A stretch of 64,000 nucleotides of DNA from positions 434,001 through 498,000 of the forward strand of contig NZ_BMUA01000002.1 in the NCBI RefSeq assembly GCF_014649955.1, in the 5' to 3' direction. Below, in pieces: positions 47,948-56,807 of this stretch. A program made the translations under genes and the position numbers. Source of the DNA: Streptomyces violascens (GTDB lineage Bacteria > Actinomycetota > Actinomycetes > Streptomycetales > Streptomycetaceae). Within the stretch, counting starts at the first letter, position 1. Every line of letters starts with the position of its first letter. The notes below the pieces were generated by a model. That model saw only the letters and a list, made by a program, of their open reading frames with translations. It did not search any database and had not been told where the DNA came from.

Positions 47948-48831
47948 CGGGCGCTCCTTCGCTGCAGCGGCAGGTGCACGGCCATCACCAACAGGGCGAC
48001 GATCACCATGTCGAGGCTGAGTGCGAGCGCCACGTTCTCCTGGCCGACCAGCACGTTGCCGGACAGCGCGTCCGCGATCTGCATCGTGACCAGCGGCACC
48101 GAACTGCCCACCATCGAGGCGGCCGTGGCGTACGCGGCGAACGCGCTGCCGAACAGCAGGACGAAGCCGCCGAGCAGGGTGGGAAGCAGCACCGGGACGC
48201 CGACGTGGCGCCAGTACTGCCAGGCGCTCGCGCCGCTGCTCCGGGCCGCCTCGCGCCACTGCGGGCGAAGCCCGTCCAGGGCCGGCGCCACGGTGAGCAC
48301 CATCAGCGGGATGAGGAAGTACAGGTAGGTGAGGGCCAGGCCCCAGAAGCTGTAGAGGCTCCAGCCGTGCTGGGCCAGGCCCAGCCTGGTGGTGATGACG
48401 CCCGCGTTGCCGAGGGTGGCGACGAAGGCGAAGGCCAGTGGCACACCGCCGAAGTTGGCGAGCACGCCCGAGGCGGTGAGCACGGCCTCGCGCAGCGCCT
48501 TGCCGCGCGAGGTGACGACGGCCTGCGCGAGCAGCAGGCCGAGCACGGCGGCGATGGCCGCGGTGGTGGCCGCGAGCTTCACGCTGCCGAGCAGGGCCGT
48601 CCAATACGCGCCGTGCACGGACTGGCTCATGTTGCCGAGCCCGTACGAGCCGTCGACGGACAGTGCGCCGTTCAGCATGGCGACGGCCGGGACGCCGAAG
48701 GCGAGCGCGACGAACGCGAGCAGCGGAACCGCCGCCAGCCAGGCGCCGGGGCGCCTGCGGCCCCGGCGCTGCGTCGGACGCTCAACTGCCGTGACAGCGG
48801 CCGGAGTTGAGGTGGTCGTGGTGAGGGTCAT
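47935..48831 (-). CDS. ABC transporter permease (first)
   Basis: A 298-residue permease. After a Thr-rich N-terminus ([20 protein letters not shown]), six helices are visible, and the EAA loop is LRPQWREAARSSGASAWQYWRHVGVPVLLPTLLGGF. It pairs with the next permease to form the membrane channel. The start M at 48831 is chosen over an in-frame upstream alternative because it sits 7 bases after the binding-protein gene, in a tight operon. Confidence 0.9.
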   Translation of the reverse strand: MTLTTTTSTPAAVTAVERPTQRRGRRRPGAWLAAVPLLAFVALAFGVPAVAMLNGALSVDGSYGLGNMSQSVHGAYWTALLGSVKLAATTAAIAAVLGLLLAQAVVTSRGKALREAVLTASGVLANFGGVPLAFAFVATLGNAGVITTRLGLAQHGWSLYSFWGLALTYLYFLIPLMVLTVAPALDGLRPQWREAARSSGASAWQYWRHVGVPVLLPTLLGGFVLLFGSAFAAYATAASMVGSSVPLVTMQIADALSGNVLVGQENVALALSLDMVIVALLVMAVHLPLQRRSARWLA

Positions 48832-48838
48832 GGAGTGA

Positions 48839-50005
48839 TCAGCCCGAGATCGCCTTGGCCCAGCCATTGGCGAGGACCGTCTTCGCCTGGGTGTTCTGCG
48901 CCTCGGTGGGGAAGGTGGGGGTGCCGGAGACCTGCGGGAGCTTGGCGGCGGCGGCCTTGTCGAGCGTGCCGTCCTTGTCCAGGGCGGGCATGAGCACCGG
49001 GCGGGCGTACCCCTTCAGCCACAGGTTCTGGCCCTCGGTGGAGTACAGGTACTCCTGCCACAGGCGGGCGGCCGCCGGGTGCGGGGCGTCCTTGTTGATG
49101 GCCTGCGAGTAGTACTGGGCATAGACGCCGTCGGTGGGAACCGCGGTCTTCCAGTCGAGGCCCTTGCCCTTGAACTGGTCGGCGTAGCCGGCGTTCAGGT
49201 AGTCCCAGTCGATGGAGATGGGCGTCTCGCCCTTTTCGACGGTGGCCGGGGTCGACTCCACCGGGTTGTAGTTGCCGGCCTTCTTCAGTTTGGCGAAGAA
49301 GTCGAGGCCGGGCTGGATGTTGTCGAGCGAACCGCCGTTGGCGAGCGAGGCTGCGTACACCCCGGCGAAGGCCGAACCGGACTTGGTGGGGTTGCCGTTG
49401 AGGGCGACCTGGCCCTTGTACTCGGGCTTGAGCAGATCGGCGAACGTCTGCGGGCACACCTTGACGCGCTTGGCGTCGCAGCCGATCGAGACGTAGCCGC
49501 CGTAGTCGTTGAACCAGCGGCCCTTCGCGTCCTTCTGCGCCGCCGGAATCTTGTCGAAGCCCTCGACCTTGTACGGGGCGGTCAGGCCCTGCTCGCCCGC
49601 GGACTGCGCGAAGGAGGCGCCGAGGTCGAGAACGTCGGGGGCGCGGTCCTGGCCCTTGCGGGTCTTGACGGCGTTGATCTCATCCGCGCTGGTGCCGTCC
49701 GGGTTCTCGACCGACACCTTGATGCCGTACTTCTTGGTGAAGCCGTCGATGAGAGCGCCGTAGTTCGCCCAGTCGCGAGGGATGGCGATCGCGTTGAGCG
49801 TGCCCTCCTTCTTCGCGGCGGCGATCAGCGCGTCCATGCCGCCCGCGTCCTTCGCGGAGGTGGCGGCCGCGGGGCTCTTGCCGCCCTTGCCGCCGTCGGC
49901 CGCGCCGGTCGAGGCGTCGGACTTGGCGCCGCAGGCGGCGAGGGCGAACGCGGAGGCGGCCAGGGTCATGGCGAGGCCGGCGGTGCGTATGCGAGGGGGG
50001 ATCAC
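48839..50005 (-). CDS. ABC transporter substrate-binding lipoprotein
   Basis: A 388-residue family 1 extracellular binding protein. The GTG start at 50005 follows GGAG with 5-base spacing and gives a lipoprotein signal MIPPRIRTAGLAMTLAASAF with lipobox LAAC (Cys25), so Lgt modifies it. The mature domain starts DALIAAAKKEGTLNAIAIPRDWANYG and contains PDVLDLGASFAQSAGEQGL, typical of polyamine/iron/phosphonate-type type II binding folds. Longer in-frame starts would translate operator repeats (50017-50045) as protein and are rejected. It is the first gene of the operon; the ligand is unknown. Confidence 0.9.
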   Translation of the reverse strand: MIPPRIRTAGLAMTLAASAFALAACGAKSDASTGAADGGKGGKSPAAATSAKDAGGMDALIAAAKKEGTLNAIAIPRDWANYGALIDGFTKKYGIKVSVENPDGTSADEINAVKTRKGQDRAPDVLDLGASFAQSAGEQGLTAPYKVEGFDKIPAAQKDAKGRWFNDYGGYVSIGCDAKRVKVCPQTFADLLKPEYKGQVALNGNPTKSGSAFAGVYAASLANGGSLDNIQPGLDFFAKLKKAGNYNPVESTPATVEKGETPISIDWDYLNAGYADQFKGKGLDWKTAVPTDGVYAQYYSQAINKDAPHPAAARLWQEYLYSTEGQNLWLKGYARPVLMPALDKDGTLDKAAAAKLPQVSGTPTFPTEAQNTQAKTVLANGWAKAISG

Positions 50006-50016
50006 AGGGGCTCCAA

Positions 50017-50045
50017 GTTGTACGGACAACTGTTGTACAGACAAC
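50017..50045. promoter_or_regulatory. Doubled GntR/HutC-type operator
   Basis: GTTGTACGGACAAC (50017-50030) and GTTGTACAGACAAC (50032-50045) are 14-bp repeats separated by one base. Each is a near-perfect dyad, GTTGT-nnnn-ACAAC. They lie 12-40 bases before the binding-protein start. The GntR-family regulator of the same operon is the obvious candidate. Confidence 0.75.
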
Positions 50046-50156
50046 TCCATTACGGGGGTGGTGGGTGTCCCGGTGGTGAACGCGGGGCGACGTGCGCGAT
50101 GCGTTTGCCGGTCGGATCCGGTCAGCGAGTTTCGGCCACCGCCGCGACCCGGGGCC

Positions 50157-50249
50157 CCTGGGGCTCCGCCCCAGACCCCGTTCGCGCCTCGAGGACGCTC
50201 GTCCTCAATCTCCCCCAAGGCCTCAAGGGCCAGGGGGGACCCCCATGAC
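50157..50249 (-). repeat. 91-bp dispersed element, copy 2 (inverted)
   Basis: The reverse complement matches 3360-3450 with about four substitutions and two small indels. It includes CTGGGGCGGAGCCCCAG and CCTTGAGGCCTTGGGGGAG. It lies upstream of the ABC operon. Confidence 0.85.
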
Positions 50250-50288
50250 AGGCTGAAAGTGCCGATGCCGGCCAGGATCGACGCTGCC

Positions 50289-50466
50289 AGGGGCGCGGGG
50301 GAACTGTGCGAGCAACTACGGGCGGCGCGCAGTCAAAGTGCGTCAGAGGGTTCGGGTCGCAAGCCCGAGGGAGCCCGCATCAGCCCTGCCAGGGGCGCGG
50401 GGAACTGCGCGACCGGCCCTCGACGGCCCGCAGGCGAAAGGAAATGAGGGGCGCGGGGAACTGCGC
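50289..50466 (+). repeat. Three spaced copies of the GGGGCGCGGGGAACTGCGC family
   Basis: Copies at 50289-50309 (one extra G, TGTGC end), 50391-50410 and 50447-50466, in the orientation opposite to the copies near 3.1 kb. Confidence 0.85.
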
Positions 50467-50515
50467 AAAGGCCTTCGAGCGGCCCGCACTCGAAGCCCCC
50501 CACCCCCGCGGAGCG

Positions 50516-51409
50516 CTACGTGTCGCAGTCCAGTACCGCCCCGCACAACCCGCACCGCGCCCGCACCCGCCCCCGCACCCCCACCCGAATCCGCTGGCAG
50601 CACCTCGGGCATGCGAAGCGCACCCTCAGCCCGTCCGGGCCGGGTTCGAAGGCGTAGGGCGAGCCGGGCTCCGTCCAGGCTCCGCCGTGCTCGGCGGCGT
50701 ACCGGCGGTCCTTCGCGTAGCGGCGCCGTCCCGTCCAGCCCGCCGCGACGAGCGGGGGTTGCGACGCGTCCCGGCGGGCCTGCGCCGCGCCCGCCGTGTA
50801 CGCGGGGTACGCCTGCGGGCTGGTGAACCACGGCGAGGGGTCCTCGCCGAACAGCGACGCCCGCTTGGCCAGGACGTACCCGAACTCCTCCGGCGTCAGA
50901 TAGCCCAGCTTCTGGCTGGACACCCCGTCCTCGCGGAACGCGTCGAGGAGCAGCCACCCCGCACCCAGGTAGGTCGTCGCCGTGTCCGTGAGGATCTCGT
51001 TGTCGCGGGTGCCGGGGAACGTCAGGTCCAGGCGGTGGAGCAGCACATGGGTGATCTCGTGCGCGAGCGCCGCCCCGATGTCCCGGCGGTGGCTGCGGAA
51101 CCGGTCGTTCAGCTCGATGAAGTACTCGGGCCCCGCCGCCAGTTCGACGCTCGCCGCGTGCTGCATCTCGCGGAAGCCCACGATCATCCGGGCATCGGGC
51201 AGATGCAGGTGCTGGACGAGCGCGCGGGCCACCCGCTGGGCCCCCAGGTGCAGGTCGTCGTGGTCGGCGAAGGCAACGTCGGCGGGCAGCACGCTCGTCC
51301 CGTACCCCCGCAGCCCCTCCGGGGACAGCCGCTTGTGCAGTGCCGTGATGGCCGCGCGCACCGTGGCGAGGTGCGGATACCCGTGCACGACCGGGCTCGA
51401 CGTGCCCAC
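50516..51409 (-). CDS. Putative zinc metallopeptidase with C-terminal zinc-ribbon-like tail
   Basis: A 297-residue protein with the metallopeptidase motif HEITHVLLH (HExxH) about residue 120, preceded by EYFIELNDRFRSHRRDIGAALA and followed by DNEILTDTATTYLGAGWLLLD, whose Glu and Asp could be the third ligand. The C-terminus has two cysteine pairs, CPRCCQRIRVGVRGRVRARCGLC, likely a zinc ribbon. No signal peptide or membrane segment is seen, so it is probably cytoplasmic. The GTG at 51409 is chosen; upstream in-frame codons look noncoding. Substrate unknown; I do not recognise a characterised homologue. Confidence 0.78.
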   Translation of the reverse strand: MGTSSPVVHGYPHLATVRAAITALHKRLSPEGLRGYGTSVLPADVAFADHDDLHLGAQRVARALVQHLHLPDARMIVGFREMQHAASVELAAGPEYFIELNDRFRSHRRDIGAALAHEITHVLLHRLDLTFPGTRDNEILTDTATTYLGAGWLLLDAFREDGVSSQKLGYLTPEEFGYVLAKRASLFGEDPSPWFTSPQAYPAYTAGAAQARRDASQPPLVAAGWTGRRRYAKDRRYAAEHGGAWTEPGSPYAFEPGPDGLRVRFACPRCCQRIRVGVRGRVRARCGLCGAVLDCDT

Positions 51410-51549
51410 CCTGCCACCCCCGTTCCGAACCGCGGACCGGATTCCACTGTACGGGCGCCGGGCGGCGGCGGTCCCGTCCGCACGCTGGCCGGAAAGTGCG
51501 CCTTGTGAGGGGAGGGGGGACCGGCTCCATAATCCCCGCAACGTATTGA

Positions 51550-52413
<864 letters not shown>

Positions 52414-52492
52414 CGCCGCAGTGCCCGTGACCCCGGCCCGGCCGGGCGCCCCGAATTTGCGGGCGTCCGGCCGAACCTGCTCATATAGGGGC

Positions 52493-53146
52493 ATGTCGAT
52501 CACAGTGGTCATCGCGGACGACCAGGAAATGGTCCGTACCGGCTTCCGCATGATCCTGGAGAGCAGGGCCGACATCGAGGTCCTCGCCGACGTCGTCGAC
52601 GGGCACGCCGCCCTCGAAGCCGTCGAGCGCCTCCAGCCGGACGTGCTGCTCCTCGACATCCGGATGCCCGGCCTCGACGGCCTCGAAGTCACCCGCCGCC
52701 TGGCCGGCCGCGACCGCCCCCGCATCGTCATCTGCACCACCTTCGACCTCGACGAATACGTCCACGCGGCCCTGCACGGCGGCGCCAGCGGCTTCCTCCT
52801 CAAGGACGCCAGCCCCGAAATGCTCGTCGAAGCGGTGCGCGCCGCGGCCGCCGGGGACTCCCTCGTCTCGCCCGCGATCACCGTGCGGCTCCTGAAGGAA
52901 CTCGCCTCGGCCCGCCCCGCCGACGGCGTGCGCAAACCGGTCGAGCCGCTCACCGAACGCGAACGCGACGTCGTGCGCTGCCTGGCCCGCGGCGCCACCA
53001 ACGCCGAGATCGCGGGCGAACTGTTCGTCTCCCTGTCCACCGTGAAGACCCACCTCGCCAACGTCCAGGGCAAACTCGGCGCCCGCAACCGCGTCGAGAT
53101 CGCCGCCTGGGCCTGGGAGAGCGGACTCGCCACGAGCGCCGCGTGA
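52493..53146 (+). CDS. NarL/LuxR-family response regulator
   Basis: A 217-residue regulator. The receiver domain has acidic residues DD in VVIADDQEMVRTGF, the phosphorylated Asp in VLLLDIRMPGLDGL, Thr in ICTTFDLDEY and Lys in GFLLKDASPE. The DNA-binding GerE-type helix-turn-helix is PLTERERDVVRCLARGATNAEIAGELFVSLSTVKTHLANVQGKLGARNRVE. The kinase gene begins 7 bases after its stop. The target genes are unknown; the adjacent trypsin gene is one candidate. Confidence 0.94.
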   Translation: MSITVVIADDQEMVRTGFRMILESRADIEVLADVVDGHAALEAVERLQPDVLLLDIRMPGLDGLEVTRRLAGRDRPRIVICTTFDLDEYVHAALHGGASGFLLKDASPEMLVEAVRAAAAGDSLVSPAITVRLLKELASARPADGVRKPVEPLTERERDVVRCLARGATNAEIAGELFVSLSTVKTHLANVQGKLGARNRVEIAAWAWESGLATSAA

Positions 53147-53153
53147 GCAGCCC

Positions 53154-54299
53154 GTGAGCCCCCTACGCCGCTGGCTCCGCCGCCATCCGCGCGCCGCGGC
53201 CGCCGCCCGGCCCCTGCTCGCCGCCGTCCTCGTCGCCCTCGTCACCTACGAAGGCGTGGCCCTGGCCCGCCAGCCCACCCGGCCGCACGCCATCGTGTGG
53301 AGCGCCGGGATCGTGGTGTGCTTCTGCGCGGTGCCCTGGCGGAGGATCCCGCTCGTTCCGCGCGCCTGGACCGCGGCCGCCGTCAGCTGGACCGCGACCG
53401 CCCTGCTCTTCACCGGCCGCCCCGAGATCGTCTGGGGCATGGGCGAGGCCATCGCCCTCCTGGTGCTGCTGTCCTCGGTCCTCCTGTACGCCCCCGCCCG
53501 CACCGCCGCCTTCCTCGGCCCGGTGCTCGGCCTCGGCTGTGTGGCGGCGCCGGTACGCGACGCCCAGCCCGGGCGGTTCACGCTGCTCTTCACCGTCCTC
53601 GCCGTCGTGGTCAGCGCGTACTCGCTGCTCCTGCGCGCCCAGTCGGGCCAGCGCGTCCGCGACCTCGAAGCCGTGCGCACCGCCGAGCGCATCGAACTCG
53701 CCCGCGAACTCCACGACTTGGTCGCCCACCACGTCACCGGCATCGTCGTCCAGGCCCAGGCCGCCCGCTTCACCGCCGTCTCCGGCGAACGCGCCGCCGA
53801 GTCCTTCGCGCGCATCGAGGAGGCGGGCGGCGAGGCGCTCGGCGCGATGCGGCGCCTGGTGCGCGTGCTGCGCGAGGGCGAGGCGGAGACCGAGCCGGTG
53901 GCCGGCCTCGCCCAGGTCCGCGAGCTCGCCGCCCGCTTCTCGCGCGCCGGACCCCCGGCCGTCCTGTACATCGAGACCGGCCTGGAGGAACACCTGCCCG
54001 GCGACGCCGCAGCCCTCGCCCACCGGGTGGTCCGCGAATCCCTGACCAACGTACGCAAACACGCGGCGGACGCCACCGCCGTACGCATCGGCATCCGCAC
54101 CACCGGCAGCCGCCTCGAAGTGCGCGTCGCCGACGACGGGTCCAGCGCCGCCACCCTCGCCGAACAGGCCCGCGGCGGCGGCTTCGGCCTGGCAGGCCTC
54201 ACCGAACGGGTCACCGCGATGGGCGGCGAACTCGCCGCGGGCCCCACCCCCGAAGGCGGCTGGCAGGTCACCGCGGTCCTGCCCCTCGACGAGGAGTAG
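53154..54299 (+). CDS. Sensor histidine kinase (HisKA_3 type)
   Basis: A 381-residue kinase. Four or five membrane segments occupy about residues 18-165. The dimerisation/H-box is RIELARELHDLVAHHVTGIVVQAQAAR with the phospho-accepting His. The HATPase domain has RVVRESLTNVRKHA (N-box), VRVADDGSS and GGGFGLAGLTERV (G-boxes). No extracellular domain of size is seen, so it probably senses a membrane or lipid-linked signal. Start GTG 53154. It pairs with the preceding response regulator. Confidence 0.94.
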   Translation: MSPLRRWLRRHPRAAAAARPLLAAVLVALVTYEGVALARQPTRPHAIVWSAGIVVCFCAVPWRRIPLVPRAWTAAAVSWTATALLFTGRPEIVWGMGEAIALLVLLSSVLLYAPARTAAFLGPVLGLGCVAAPVRDAQPGRFTLLFTVLAVVVSAYSLLLRAQSGQRVRDLEAVRTAERIELARELHDLVAHHVTGIVVQAQAARFTAVSGERAAESFARIEEAGGEALGAMRRLVRVLREGEAETEPVAGLAQVRELAARFSRAGPPAVLYIETGLEEHLPGDAAALAHRVVRESLTNVRKHAADATAVRIGIRTTGSRLEVRVADDGSSAATLAEQARGGGFGLAGLTERVTAMGGELAAGPTPEGGWQVTAVLPLDEE

Positions 54300-54330
54300 G
54301 GCGCGCCCGCCGGATCCCGCCGACGGACGC

Positions 54331-54368
54331 GCCCCGGCCCTGGCCACCGATGCGGAGGCGGCCGGGGC
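54331..54368. terminator. Possible bidirectional terminator
   Basis: GCCCCGGCC (54331-54339) pairs with GGCCGGGGC (54360-54368) over 9 bp across a 20-base loop, between the convergent kinase gene and the PixA/AidA-like operon. Confidence 0.5.
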
Positions 54369-54374
54369 AGCCAG

Positions 54375-54935
54375 TCAGACCGCGAGGACCCGGATCGAGG
54401 GGTGCTCCACGGTGTTCAGATACAACTTCTCCTTCTTGCCGTCCTGCTCCAGCTCCACCACCAGGCGATAGCGGTACACACCCGGCCGCGTGGTGCTCAG
54501 GATCGTGCCCGCCCAGTAGTAGTAGACCGGCGTGAACGGGTCGCGCATGCGGTCCGGCATCCCGTAGATCTTCAGCTCCGTACAGATCTTCCGCTCGATG
54601 ACGTCCTCCTCGTCACCCCGCTCGGTGTCGAGGAAGACCAGGCTGCTGATCTTCGGCATCGGCGGCCAGGTGCCGTCGGGGCGCTTCTCCATGTCGATGG
54701 GCCGGATGATCCAGTTCAGGACCTGGCCCTGCTTGCACACCGTCTCCAGCCGGTGGGTGCCCTGCCCGGTGCCGCCCACGCTGTTGTCCATCATGTACAT
54801 GGAGTCCTTCAGCGAACCCGTCGCCGCCGCCCGCCCCATGTTCACGAGCGTCACGACATTGAGCTGTACGGAGTTCAGCTGACCGGGGTTCTGCTTCTCC
54901 ACCTCGCTGCTGCGCGTACGCGTACTCGTACTCAA
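54375..54935 (-). CDS. PixA/AidA-like (inclusion body family) protein 4
   Basis: A 186-residue protein, the last of four related genes. It shares the family's core: a hydrophobic first strand (NSVQLNVVTLVNMG), then DNSVGGTGQGTHRLETVCKQGQVLNWIIRPID and a late strand pair with YYYWAGTILSTTRPGVYRYRLVVEL. The N-terminus (MSTSTRTRSSEVEKQNPGQL) is longer than in paralogue 1. The start is TTG at 54935 behind GGAGGA. PixA forms cytoplasmic crystalline inclusions in Photorhabdus/Xenorhabdus, and AidA is quorum-sensing-controlled in Burkholderia; biochemical roles are unclear. Family assignment is by remembered pattern and should be tested. Confidence 0.68.
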   Translation of the reverse strand: MSTSTRTRSSEVEKQNPGQLNSVQLNVVTLVNMGRAAATGSLKDSMYMMDNSVGGTGQGTHRLETVCKQGQVLNWIIRPIDMEKRPDGTWPPMPKISSLVFLDTERGDEEDVIERKICTELKIYGMPDRMRDPFTPVYYYWAGTILSTTRPGVYRYRLVVELEQDGKKEKLYLNTVEHPSIRVLAV

Positions 54936-54958
54936 CGCTCCTCCTTCGGGCACGCCGG

Positions 54959-55396
54959 TCAGCCGAACAGGGCCGGCGACAGAGTGGTCGTGATGGGATC
55001 GGTCCTCGTGCCCACCTTGAACTTGATCTGGTACGGCACGGACTGCACGTCGTCCTTCTTCACCGTCCCGATCCAGTAGGCGACATCGGTACCGGGATAG
55101 ATCTTCCGCTCCGGCTCGATGACGTCCCTGTCGATCACGATGTCGTCGATGCTGACGAACGCCTCGCACTCCAGGGCGAGCACGTTCCACAGCAGCTGGT
55201 CGCCGCGCCTCACCTTCGTCCGCAGCTCCTCGGTGCCGAACCCGGTCGAGCCGCCCGCCTTGTTGGTGTCGTACAGATACAGGTGGCCGTGCACGCTGTG
55301 GGAGGCGAGCGCCCCCACGCAGTCCACCACCGCGGTGATCGAGATCGGCCGCTTGGCGGCGGCCCCGGTCTCCCGCAGCCTCGGTTTCGTGGTCAT
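54959..55396 (-). CDS. PixA/AidA-like protein 3
   Basis: A 145-residue paralogue with core ISITAVVDCVGALASHSVHGHLYLYDTN, then GGSTGFGTEELRTKVRRGDQLLWNVLALE and YWIGTVKKDDVQSVPYQIKFKVG. The opening VVDxxGAL matches paralogue 1 (VVDVIGAL), and GTEELRTKVRRGDQLLW aligns with GTPELVTVVKPGQVVTW. A strong GGAGGAG precedes the ATG. It ends 23 bases before paralogue 4. No cysteine pair or catalytic motif is obvious, so a structural or binding role is more likely than an enzymatic one. Confidence 0.7.
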   Translation of the reverse strand: MTTKPRLRETGAAAKRPISITAVVDCVGALASHSVHGHLYLYDTNKAGGSTGFGTEELRTKVRRGDQLLWNVLALECEAFVSIDDIVIDRDVIEPERKIYPGTDVAYWIGTVKKDDVQSVPYQIKFKVGTRTDPITTTLSPALFG

Positions 55397-55444
55397 CTGC
55401 TCCTCCTCGTTCTGGCTGGGTCAGGGATCCTGCGAGCGCCGGCG

Positions 55445-56245
55445 CTACGAGAACGGGCGGGGCGGGATCGGCAGCAGACCGAGCCCCGCCTTGGTGAAGG
55501 CGTTGCGCTTGGGCTCGGTGATGACCCTGATCCGCGACTCGCACGTCAGGTTCACCGGCTCCCACAGCGGCTCGCCGCCCTGCTGCACCAGCCGGTGCAG
55601 CTGGATCCGCATCGTGTACGCGTAGGTGCCGGGACGCGATGTGTCGACCGTCGCCGACCAGTACCAGCCGTCGGTCACCAGGTCCGGCGAGCCGTACTCC
55701 GCGGGATAGATGACCTTCTCGTCGACGGCCTGCCCGTAGATGTCGGTGATCACCGGAGCGGGGTAACTGTGCGCCTCCGTACCGCCGTTGGAGACCACCT
55801 TGCCCGTCACGTCCAGGACCTTCTGGCCCGAGAGGCGGCCCCGGGTGCGCCGGGTCGTCTTCACCCGGCGGCCCGCGCTCTGCCGGATCCGGTTCAGCTC
55901 GGCCGCCGCGTCCACCCCGGCCGCACTCGACTTCACCGCCAGGTCCTCCAGCTCGGCGAGCGCCTGCTCGTCGGTCTGCCGCGCCCGCTCGGCCTCGTAG
56001 CCGCGCGGCACCGTCGGCGGGATCGAACCCAGGCTGTAGGGAAGCCAGTTGAGGACCTGCTCGCTCGCCTGCGAACCGTCCTGCCAGTACGAGCCGTTGA
56101 TCGCGGTCACCAGGTCGCCGGTGCCCTGGTTCTGGGAGCCCTGCAACTTCATGTTGTCGAACAGGTACGTGTTGCCGTTCAGGGTCTGGGACTCCAGCGC
56201 GTTGCCGACGTCCACGAGCACGATGACCGCTAGCTGCTGGGGCAT
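55445..56245 (-). CDS. PixA/AidA-like protein 2, with helical insertion
   Basis: A 266-residue paralogue. It has the family start LAVIVLVDVGNALESQTLNGNTYLFDN and the NQGTGDLVTAI motif. Where the others continue directly, it carries an insertion of roughly 70-80 residues (about 80-160), including ERARQTDEQALAELEDLAV and AAAELNRIRQSAGRRVKTTRRTRGR, predicted as two helices ending in a basic stretch. The core resumes with WYWSATVDTSRPGTYAYTMRIQLHR. The insertion may mediate assembly or nucleic-acid contact. ATG 56245 follows GAGGAAGG. Confidence 0.68.
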   Translation of the reverse strand: MPQQLAVIVLVDVGNALESQTLNGNTYLFDNMKLQGSQNQGTGDLVTAINGSYWQDGSQASEQVLNWLPYSLGSIPPTVPRGYEAERARQTDEQALAELEDLAVKSSAAGVDAAAELNRIRQSAGRRVKTTRRTRGRLSGQKVLDVTGKVVSNGGTEAHSYPAPVITDIYGQAVDEKVIYPAEYGSPDLVTDGWYWSATVDTSRPGTYAYTMRIQLHRLVQQGGEPLWEPVNLTCESRIRVITEPKRNAFTKAGLGLLPIPPRPFS

Positions 56246-56296
56246 GAGCCCACCTTCCTCATCTCTCGTCGGGGGTATTGCTCGTCGGACTTCCGG

Positions 56297-56764
56297 CTAC
56301 AGACACATCAGTGCGGGCGACTCGATGTGCAGGGTGCTGTACTCGCCCTCGTACATCTGCACTTCGAGGCGGTACGGGTGGGCGACCCCCGGCGCCAGAT
56401 AAGGAACGACCCCGCTCCACACGTCCAGCTCGGGGTTGTGCCGCTCGTCGGCGTGACCGTCCTGGCCGTGCGGTACGGGAGCCTGCGCGGCGGGGGGCGC
56501 CTGCTCGGCCTCGTGCCCGCCGTCGGCGTCCGGGCCGAGAAAGGTGATGCTCTTGATCTCGACCGGGGTCTGGAGGTCCACGGCGAGCGCGGACCAGGTG
56601 ACGACCTGGCCGGGCTTGACGACCGTGACCAGCTCGGGGGTGCCCTGCCCGGTGCTCGCCAGCGAACCGTCGTCGATCATGCAGAGGTTCCCGTTGCGCA
56701 GGGTGCCGTCCGAGAGCGCCCCGATGACGTCCACGACCACGACGATGTTGACCTTCGGGTTCAT
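56297..56764 (-). CDS. PixA/AidA-like protein 1
   Basis: A 155-residue protein, the most canonical of the four: MNPKVNIVVVVDVIGALSDG, then GNLCMIDDGSLASTGQGTPELVTVVKPGQVVTWSALAVDLQTPVEIKSITFLG, and C-terminal VVPYLAPGVAHPYRLEVQMYEGEYSTLHI. A His/Glu/Asp-rich linker (HEAEQAPPAAQAPVPHGQDGHADERH) in the middle is distinctive and might bind metal. ATG 56764 follows AGGAG. It is downstream of the adenylate-forming enzyme by 43 bases. Low methionine content argues against a storage role like that proposed for PixA. Confidence 0.72.
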   Translation of the reverse strand: MNPKVNIVVVVDVIGALSDGTLRNGNLCMIDDGSLASTGQGTPELVTVVKPGQVVTWSALAVDLQTPVEIKSITFLGPDADGGHEAEQAPPAAQAPVPHGQDGHADERHNPELDVWSGVVPYLAPGVAHPYRLEVQMYEGEYSTLHIESPALMCL

Positions 56765-56807
56765 CCTCACTCCTGTTCTGGTGTAGGGGAGTTGTGCCTG
56801 CCTGCCG

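Larger units (their letters stand above)
50006..50515. other. Operator and repeat-rich noncoding region
   Basis: 510 bases without a credible gene. It holds the GntR-type doubled operator (50017-50045), copy 2 of the 91-bp element (50157-50249) and three copies of the GGGGCGCGGGGAACTGCGC motif (50289-50309, 50391-50410, 50447-50466) spaced about 50-100 bases. Confidence 0.8.

Noticed and set aside
50006..50218. Longer N-terminus for the ABC binding lipoprotein
   Set aside because: It would translate the doubled operator and part of the 91-bp repeat; the GTG at 50005 has a proper Shine-Dalgarno and gives a clean lipoprotein signal.
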